Both the position numbers and the translations under genes were made by a program. This document shows positions 15,401-24,400 of a stretch of 64,000 nucleotides of DNA, piece after piece (the stretch's first letter is position 1; every line of letters starts with the position of its first letter). The notes below the pieces were generated by a model. The model saw only the letters and a program-made list of their open reading frames with translations, was not told the DNA's origin and ran no database searches. Where the stretch lies: contig NC_054872.1 in the NCBI RefSeq assembly GCF_018320785.1, positions 24,882,769 to 24,946,768 of the forward strand, in the 5' to 3' direction. The DNA comes from Cheilinus undulatus. Lineage: Eukaryota > Chordata > Actinopteri > Labriformes > Labridae.

Positions 15401-18400
15401 AGGAGACAATCACACCATTGTTCACAGCCCCTGTGCACTGCCTGGTGAGTATATACCTTAAAATTTACCATACAAAAGGAAGTGATTTACTCAATGCTGA
15501 TAGATAAAGATGGCTCTATAAACATCTTAAATGGCTCTGCAGAATCTGAAGTACAAGAGACTGATACAGCAGAGTCCCAAACCCCATCAGAAGATACCTT
15601 TGTCCCAGGACCACCGGCTAAATCAGAACATGGTGCAAGGCCAAAGATTCCTGGCTATCCTCAAACCAGAAGGCCAGCTGGGGGAATGTCCCGACCACTG
15701 CCATCCCCAGGTAACATATGAGTTTTTCTGTTTGGCAAAGAATTCCTCAAATTAACAAATGAAAAAGATGTGATCCAATCAAATCTACTCAAGTGTAAAA
15801 CTATTGCATTATTTTTATGTCTTTTTCAGGACTTGTGCAGGCGAAACCTCATCATATTTTAACTGTAAGTGATCTGGAGGAGACTCGAAGGGTTCGCCGG
15901 CATAGTCCACACTCCCAAACCACAGGGCCCCGCAGTCACATGTCTCCTCCTCACCTGGGTCCTCTTGGTGGATCAGTCTCTCTCCGTGCAGGAAAATCTT
16001 CCCATCCCACCTCCCCCCTGTTTCCACTTTGTGCTACTGACAACCTGATTAACTCTCCCCCATCTCGCCAAGCCAGTGGTAGAAGTGCTTCCTCTGTCCG
16101 ATGCTCTGGAAATACAATGACATCGTCTTTCTTCCCTCAGTCTCCCTGGCAGGACAGCACAGGAGGCTTTTCCTCTCCCGGTCTGTCTTTCTCTTCCTCA
16201 ATTCATCTACCCAGAAATCGCCTGTCGTTTGATCTTAGCCAGCCAGACTCAGTGGAGGTGCCGCACAACTTTTTAGCTTCTCCAGAACCTGAAGACATCT
16301 CTCCAGCTAACGGTACATCTCCCCAGGAGGATGTAGACCAACAGAAAGGTGAGGACCACTTCCCCTATGGATCATTCCACAAAGATCCCAGCATGAGTCT
16401 GGACCAAGAGATGAGGACAGAACTAGAGATTGAAGAAACACTCCTTAACGAAGGTGTGGTGATGAACTGTGGAGGGCAGATAGTGGTGGAAGGTGATGAT
16501 CAGGAGGAATTTTGGGCAAAACCCCCAGAGGTACACAAGAGGAAGAGTCTTGTTGCAAACTTACCACGCTCTGCAGCGTCAACGAGGGATGACTTAGGCA
16601 ACACCTCCTCAGATGATGATATGGAGCACTATTTTGACTTCTCACGGACAATAGTCACCCGTCCCAGTTCAAAAGATCGTGCCAAGTCGCCTTCCTCTCC
16701 GTCATCTCGGCCTTTGGCTCAGCTTGATGGTGTTGATGATGGTACTGAGAGTGATGCAAGTATTGTTACCAATGATGATACTCAGAAAGTTGAGGGCTCT
16801 GGTCAAGCTCAGATAAAAGCCAAAAACCTAAATAACAAAAATGTCACTGAATTTGAAATGCCAAATGAAATACAGGTTGTCCAGAGTCTGCCCACTGAAG
16901 CATCATCGAACAATAAAAACCCTACAGATCACCTACCTCAAGACCCACCCATATCTGGAAACTTGGAAAGATCCAACCATCCTGTGCTCAATCAGGAAAC
17001 AGTGCTTCCTGCTCCAGTTCATAATGCTCTGCCTAGCTTACTCACAAAGGTGCCTGAGAAATCATTGTCAGAGGAGTTATACCAAGAATCGCATTTAGAG
17101 TTCACCTCTGGATCATCTCTTGTCCTAGAGAGATGTGAGTCAGGTCCCCATATGACTGAGATGGTTCCCCTGTTGGGAGGACCATCACTTGAAGCCCAAG
17201 AGTCTGATGGTTGTAAACCCCTGGGCTTAGAGCCCAGCAGAAGCCACTTTGCATCTTCAACAGATGGGACTTCTAGGCTAATGAACCACTTACTGGCTAA
17301 TACAGAGGAACCCTCATTAGCAGAGTCTGCTAAAAACAGTCAGGGCAGCATGCTGGATCTTCTTCAGCCCTCTCCTTTGGTGTCTACAGATGGACCAAAC
17401 CCCTCTCAAAACCTTGGAGACTCACTGCAGATGTTTCCCTGTATGCCAGGAATGAGTCAACCTCCTCTAACAAGTATAACACTTCAGCCTGTAACATCCA
17501 CAGAGGAGTCAACACCCACAGGACCTTTGTCTGCCAAACTAACCACCCTCAGTCCAGTTGGAGATCTGACGCAAACACTGCTAAATGTCGGCCCACAAAG
17601 TGATCCAGTGCTATTAGCTACATCGGGTGCATGTTCTCCAGCAGGAACCTGTAGAACTGTCTCTCTTCCTTTAATCTCCACACAAACACAGCCACTTGGC
17701 CCTACAGGTGTCACAATTGTTTCTTCAACTGCATCCATGTCATCTCTTTCTGGACTGCCAATGCAGTGTTCAGCAGCTCAAACACCTCTCCAAACCACCT
17801 CAACCCCTGTTATCTTGAACGGCTACAGCTCTTCATCTGTGGCTCCGTCGGGTCACACCATCTCCATCAATTTCTCTGCCCCTAGGCCGGCTGTAGAGCC
17901 ACAACAGCCAGTGGTTCACCCGGCTTTACCTGGACACGCCATCCTCACAGTGAAGGAGGTCGGCGGGCCAAATGTGGATCCTACCCCTCATGTCCTGCTA
18001 GTGAATCGTCTTGGACAGATCTTTGTGAAAAACCCAGAGAGCAACACCTTTCAGCTGCCTACTCCCAACTCCCCCTCTTACAACTGTGTCACTCAGATTG
18101 CCAACCTTTTGCAAAGCAACGCCTTGTCCGCAACACTAGCGGCAGCTGGTAATATGAGTGCGCCACCCCAAGGGGCCAATGCGTCTACGTCCGGTCCTCC
18201 ACCAGTTACACCCACAGTTCAGAATCCAACCACAATAACACAACTGCTTACCCACAACAACAACAATGGTACAGTGGCTTCTGTTAATGCCAAGAAGTCA
18301 AGGAAGAATGCCAAAACACCAAAGGATGAAACTGCAGAGATGAAAAAGACAAAGAAGAAGAAAGAGTCCAGCACATCTAGGAAATCAAAGTGCTCCAAGA

Positions 18401-21400
18401 GCTCAGGGCAGCCCACTCCTGCTGCTGAGAATCCTCCAATGACTCCTGCTGAGAGTGCTCAAGCAATTATCAACCAAGCAATGGCGAGTAACTACACACC
18501 CAAGTGGAGCGGGCTTCGAACACTAAGCCCCTCCTCACTGGTTCTGCCACCTGGTCTGCTGATTGAACCAGAGCCCCCAGTGTCGCCTCCCAATCCATCA
18601 CCAACACCAGCACCAGCACAGGTCCAAGCGCCCCGCCCTCGCACCCATGTCCGCATGAAGAGGGTGTCCTCACTTTCAGACCGCATTGTCACAAAGAAGT
18701 CAAAGGTTGACTTCCTTAAGCCAGAGCCCATCAGTGAGGATGAAGAGCGCCACAGACCGACCTTTCCAAGCATGTCCAGCAGGGCTTCAGGAGTGCGCAT
18801 CAAGACCCCAACGGTGAAAGGTGTGCTTAACCTGGATGAGTTAAAGGAGGAGCACATGAGTGATTCGGGGAGCTCAGGGTAAGATTTCTACCTGTTTTTT
18901 GTCCTTGTTGATTCACTGACAAACAGATTTTGCTATGCCACAAAAATCTAACCCTCACAGGAGCTTTAAGTTTACTTTTCTATGTCCAAATAATTGCATT
19001 GAAACTGTCTGTCTATGATATTAATATAAAACCATGTAACAGGTAGACATACCAGTTTGAATTAATGTGCTTACAAAATATTTAATTTAAATTAATGATA
19101 GAGTTTCAAGGTCAAGTTCCATTTTCATAAAGCTGACATCCTGTCAGCTGTGAGTGTGGGTTTGATAAGACAGAGCTTCAGCCAGATGTGTCACTTTACA
19201 GAAAATAACAAAACTGTTTATAATGGATTTAAAACATGTTAAAAAATTCTTTGTACCCCCTAAAGGCAGAGAAAGGGAAAGTAGCTGTCAGGATAAAGAT
19301 TTCAATTTTAGCTGAGTGAATTAGTCACTGATTTTAGTTATATGTTGGATAATTCAGAATTCCTTCATGAGTTAGAGTGAAAGCAGTTGTAAACTTCTTT
19401 GTTCCTGTGATTCTATGATTTCCTGAGTTACATTAACAGGGGAGGAGAAACCAGTGTTAATAATGACTGATTATTTCTCTCTAGAATGTAAACTTAACAC
19501 AAATTAAATTCTTGTAACATTTTAATGGATTTTGTTTTATTTAGGTTAACAAACATAAAATATCAAGTCCAGTATAAATATAGGAAGCCTCTTCCTTTTG
19601 CTCTAAAAACACAAAACTGATGCATTTAACTGCAAAATGTCTATTTTTTCTCCTGTTTGATCATGCTCTCTAGACCCCCTTTAGAAGGTTTAGGGTCCCC
19701 CATCACAGTCTCCTGAAATCCTGTGGGAAACACTGCATGGACTCATATTGGAAAAACACAAGAGATTCAAAACAATTTATTGCAATTCAACTTAGGCCTC
19801 ATGGGTATGAAATCTTGCTTCTAAAATTTGTCCCTTATTTCTCCTTCAGGTCTGATCCTTGGGATTACATGTCTCATGGTGAACAGGGTGAACAAGGCAA
19901 TCAACAGGCATGGGAACCAGTGGGACACAGCACCCTGACTGACTGGAAGAGATACTCAGGTATTTCAAGTGCATATGTAACGACTAACTTAAAAAAAACA
20001 GGGCCTGCCAGACCCTGAATGAAAATTACCAATGATGTTTTTTATGAAATAGTTTAATATTCTTTTTTAATTTAAGGTGCTGCTTCTGCATCAGATGATG
20101 AACCACTGTCACCCGAAGAAGATGAGGAATTTCAAACCAACAAAGACCAGCCTCACTTAAGATTTGAGATTACCAGTGATGATGGTTTCAGTATAGAGGC
20201 AGATAGTATTGAGGGTAAGGCCAGCGTTTTAAAGAAAGACCTTTAGTAATTTAATGTTTTCACATAATACTTAGAGTTTCCTTAACATTAATACTGTAAG
20301 ATTTTATGATAATTCTTTTTGTTCTATCCCAACCCCACCTACAGTGGCGTGGAAAGCAGTCATTGATGGAGTGCAGGAGGCCCGAGCTATTGCACGGTTG
20401 AGACCTCTCACCTTTCAGAGGATCACTGGAGCCCGAATGTTTGGTCTGGTCCACGATGCAGTGGTGTTTTTGCTGGAGCAGCTTGAAGGAGCCCATCGTT
20501 GTCAACGGCATACTTTCCGTTTCTTCAAACAGTTCAGCCAGGAGGACGACCTCCCTGTGAATCCCAGCGGGTGTGCACGGTCAGAGGTCTACCTTAGGTA
20601 TGAACAACATTTACCATAACAATGGACAAAAAAAATCCCAGCTATGCTCCTTTAGCTCAATATTTAGTTCCAGCTAATATTTTCATTGTTATTGGTAATT
20701 ACTAGAAGTGTATTTTTACAGCATATTCTCTCTTTAAATGGGACACCAGTTGCTGAAATACTCTATTTCTATGCGGAATTCTGCATTCAGCTCTTTCAGG
20801 ACATGATGGCTATATCTTTTCTTATTTATAACTTTTATAATTGAAAAAGAAATTAACTTTTCCACCAAATTTTTCCCATTCAAATGAATGGGGCTTTTCT
20901 GAAAATTTGAACCATTCCTTGTGATATATTTACTATTCTACTATCATACTCTTCAGCTTCTTGTGCTCTTTTCAGCTATTTATAATACTTTTTTATGCTG
21001 TTTATACTTTTTCAACTATTTTGCTTTTTCTTAAACTAAAATAACATGATTTCAGATAGGCCAGCTCTTTAAATCCTCTAAACTCCTTCAACTTCTAAGG
21101 CTTATAACTTCAGCTCACTTCCACATACAGACTTAATTTTTGCTTTAAAATGTAGACAAACTCTTCAGCTATTTAGGAATGATTCATATTATTGATTACA
21201 GATTTATTATAATCAGTGATGAAACTTAATGAATATTAATGAAGAGCCTTAGAGTGATGATGTCACACTTCAGAGCACAGAAGCTGTGTGAAATAGAGGC
21301 AGAACTTCCCAAACAAACTGCTCTCCTGAAAAAAATATTTAGTCCACAGTTATAACATAAACAACAAAATGTAGCCACACATCTGCACTTGCTCACAAAA

Positions 21401-24400
21401 AAAGATTTGAGTTCAAAAGGATCAATAGTTTTCGCACAGTGAGCTTCAAAGCGTGACCGACACCCCTACAGCTGTTCACCTGCACTAATGTAAAGTTCCA
21501 TCTTGAGGTTCTCAGTGGGGGCTTTCAGAAACACTTTTTAAACTTTATCTCGAACCATGATTTATCGCTTCCCACGCACAAAAACATATCACCACGTTCA
21601 ACAACTTCTGTTGATTCTCATGATACCTTTGGTTTTCTGCTAGGTTTCACAAGTAGAGCTTAAATTGCCCTTGTTTGAGTTCATGTTCTGGCCACTTAAC
21701 TCAGTTTTCTGAGCTATTTTTCACAGAAACTTTAACAGGTGTGACTAATTAGCTTTGATCTCAGCTGTGACTGATTAGCTATGATGTAATACAGGCTTTG
21801 ATCACCATAGCAACCTGGGAGTCTTTCAGACGCACATGTCACGCATCAACACTCTCTTAAACTGTCACATACAAGTGGCTTTAATTTATCTTTTTTATGC
21901 ACTCATCTGAACAATATTATAAAACAATGTGCTTAAGTGTAAATCTTGAGACAAAATTCTAAATAGCTCTCTTTTTAAGTGTTTTATTTACATTTTTCTA
22001 CTAGTCAGGTATTGTACTCTTCAGCTTTTATGCAATTTTCAACCATTTTTATGCCTTTTAGCTATTTATGCTATTTGTATGCTATTTTCAGCTATTTTTA
22101 TGCTATTTAGCTATGTAATGCTATTTTCAGGGATTTTTTTTATGCTATTTTCAGCTATTTTTTGCTTTTTCAGCTATTTTCAGCAGTTCTTCCAAAGTTC
22201 AGCTCCCAGCATCCCCATGCAATTTCAGCTGAAATTGCAATTTTATCTAGTTCTGTATGTTATCAATTCTCAATTTCCATACGTATTCATTCAACGACTA
22301 CAAATGCATTACATGTTGTATTTTCGTGCTTTGGCTACTATTTTACTATTTGAATATTTTATTGGATGCATTTATTCACATCTGAACCCAACATTTTCTC
22401 TTCCTCTTAACAGGAAATCCACCTTTGACATTTTTAACTTCCTAGCTTCTCAGCACAGACAGCTTCCTGACATCGGGCCTTATGATGATGAGGAGGATGA
22501 AGTTCTTTTGAAGTCAACCAGGTGATGCATGCACTGTCATAAGCACAGAGTTATCAATATATGTAATAGATACTAACATCATCGAAAATGTTTCTGTTTA
22601 CAGTATTAAAATGTTATCATTTACATGCTTGTTTTTTAATCCTCATCTGCTCTTTTAGACGGGCTACTAGTTTGGAATTACCCATGGCCATGCGCTTCAG
22701 ACATCTGGAAAGAACATCCAAGGAGGCTGTAGGCGTGTACAGGTCAGTAGTGAATTTTGTTCGCAGTTTCTCTGTTACGGATGCAGATGTTTTTGTGACT
22801 TGGAGAGCCAGTTGGGGAAATAATAGGCTACTTATCTACTGTGGAATCAATAAAATTTGCCCATACATTTTGAGCTGTAAAATTCTGACAGAGTATTGAA
22901 AATGAACTTCATAGGTAGTAAATTTAAGCAACAATCACTTGACTTGTCCCCTCTACTTTGTGGTGACTTTGTTGTTTAAAGAAAGTAGGTCAAACCCATT
23001 CATATACATATTTCTTTATAAAAATCTTGTTTTAATTTTTGTTTTATTTCAGAGCTTAGTTTTCACACTGCTTACCTACATCAGGATAAAGACCAGCATT
23101 TAACCTGTATAGTGGTTAGTAAAGGTTTTTAAGTTCACTGAGATTACACAACCACTGAGCATAAAACACACAGAAGAACTTAAAGTAGAATATAAACTAA
23201 ACTTAGCCCAAAAAGTAAGGTAATTTGTATTTGGTAGGTTATTTCTTTGTTGTAACAAAGAATTGCTTGAATTTCCCCTGGAATTTATAAAATGCCAGCC
23301 AGCAATAAATCCTATACCTCTGGAAAGCCTGTTTATTTAAATGGTGCCACATTTGTAAGGAACATGCATTTGTGGGATGATAAGAAGAGCTGAATATGTG
23401 GGTTGTGCTCTTAAAAATTTGCCATATCTTCTCTGCCAGTACCAAACAGCTTATCATGCTGTTTCTTGTGACTCTTGTTTTGAGCCTCTGGTACCCCCAT
23501 GTCATGAAAATCAGGTGCCCAATTGTAAGCACCTGATGGTGTGGGGAGCATCTCCTTCACTGGAAAAATGAGGATTATCATCATTGGAGACAATCTAAAT
23601 TGCAGAGTGATAACGAGATGAGATTCTGCAACCAGTTGCAATCCCATATCTCCACAGTCTGGGACCAAACTCTGTCCTCCAAGATGACAACACTCGCCCC
23701 CACAGAGCGGGGTTTATCAGAGACTACCTCCTGAATTTGGGAGTGGAGAGGATGGAATGGCCTGCCAGCAGTCCTGACCTTAACCCCATTGAACACTTGT
23801 GGGATCAGCTTGGGCATGCTTTTCATGCCAGAGTGACCAACACAACCACGCCAGGCTATTGTGGCTGTGCATGGTCCTTCCACATGCCACAGGCTCCTGT
23901 TTTTAATCAGTTTTTAAATTGCCAATATATCTTGTTTCTTCACACTTCATCCAATCCACCAAGCAAGAGTCAACGGCAGAATAAGCTGTTTTTGGCACTT
24001 TAGCTGTTAGATTTAGCGCAACCCACATACTTGGCTCTGCTGCTTATCTCACAAATGCATGTTCCTTGTAAATGTGGCACCATTTGAAGGAAAAATCACA
24101 GGCTTTCCAATGATACAAGATTTATTGCCAGCAAGCATTATTATAACTAAGAAATAATCTCCCAAACACAAATTTCCTTATTTTTTGCTAAGTTTATTTG
24201 TTTTTGAATAAATTCAAACAAAATAAAAATGGCTTCAGAAACTGATGAGATTGGTCTGAAACAAGACAAGACTGTTTGACAGAACCCTCGTAGATTGTGA
24301 CCTTAGTTTTTGGAGATGATATTTGTGCCAGATGTGGAATTACACTGTCAGACAGTGAGTCATATGACCAAAACATGAAAAGGCTGACCTAATCCTTTTG

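Noticed and set aside
18219..18857. Antisense open frames under the large kmt2b exon
   Set aside because: They mirror biased codon use of a long disordered coding exon, and no independent domain or promoter is visible.
22079..22525. 148-codon open frame as a separate gene
   Set aside because: It joins AT-rich repeat sequence to the genuine kmt2b exon 22414-22521. The first part is low-complexity Phe/Leu/Ser translation of the repeat.
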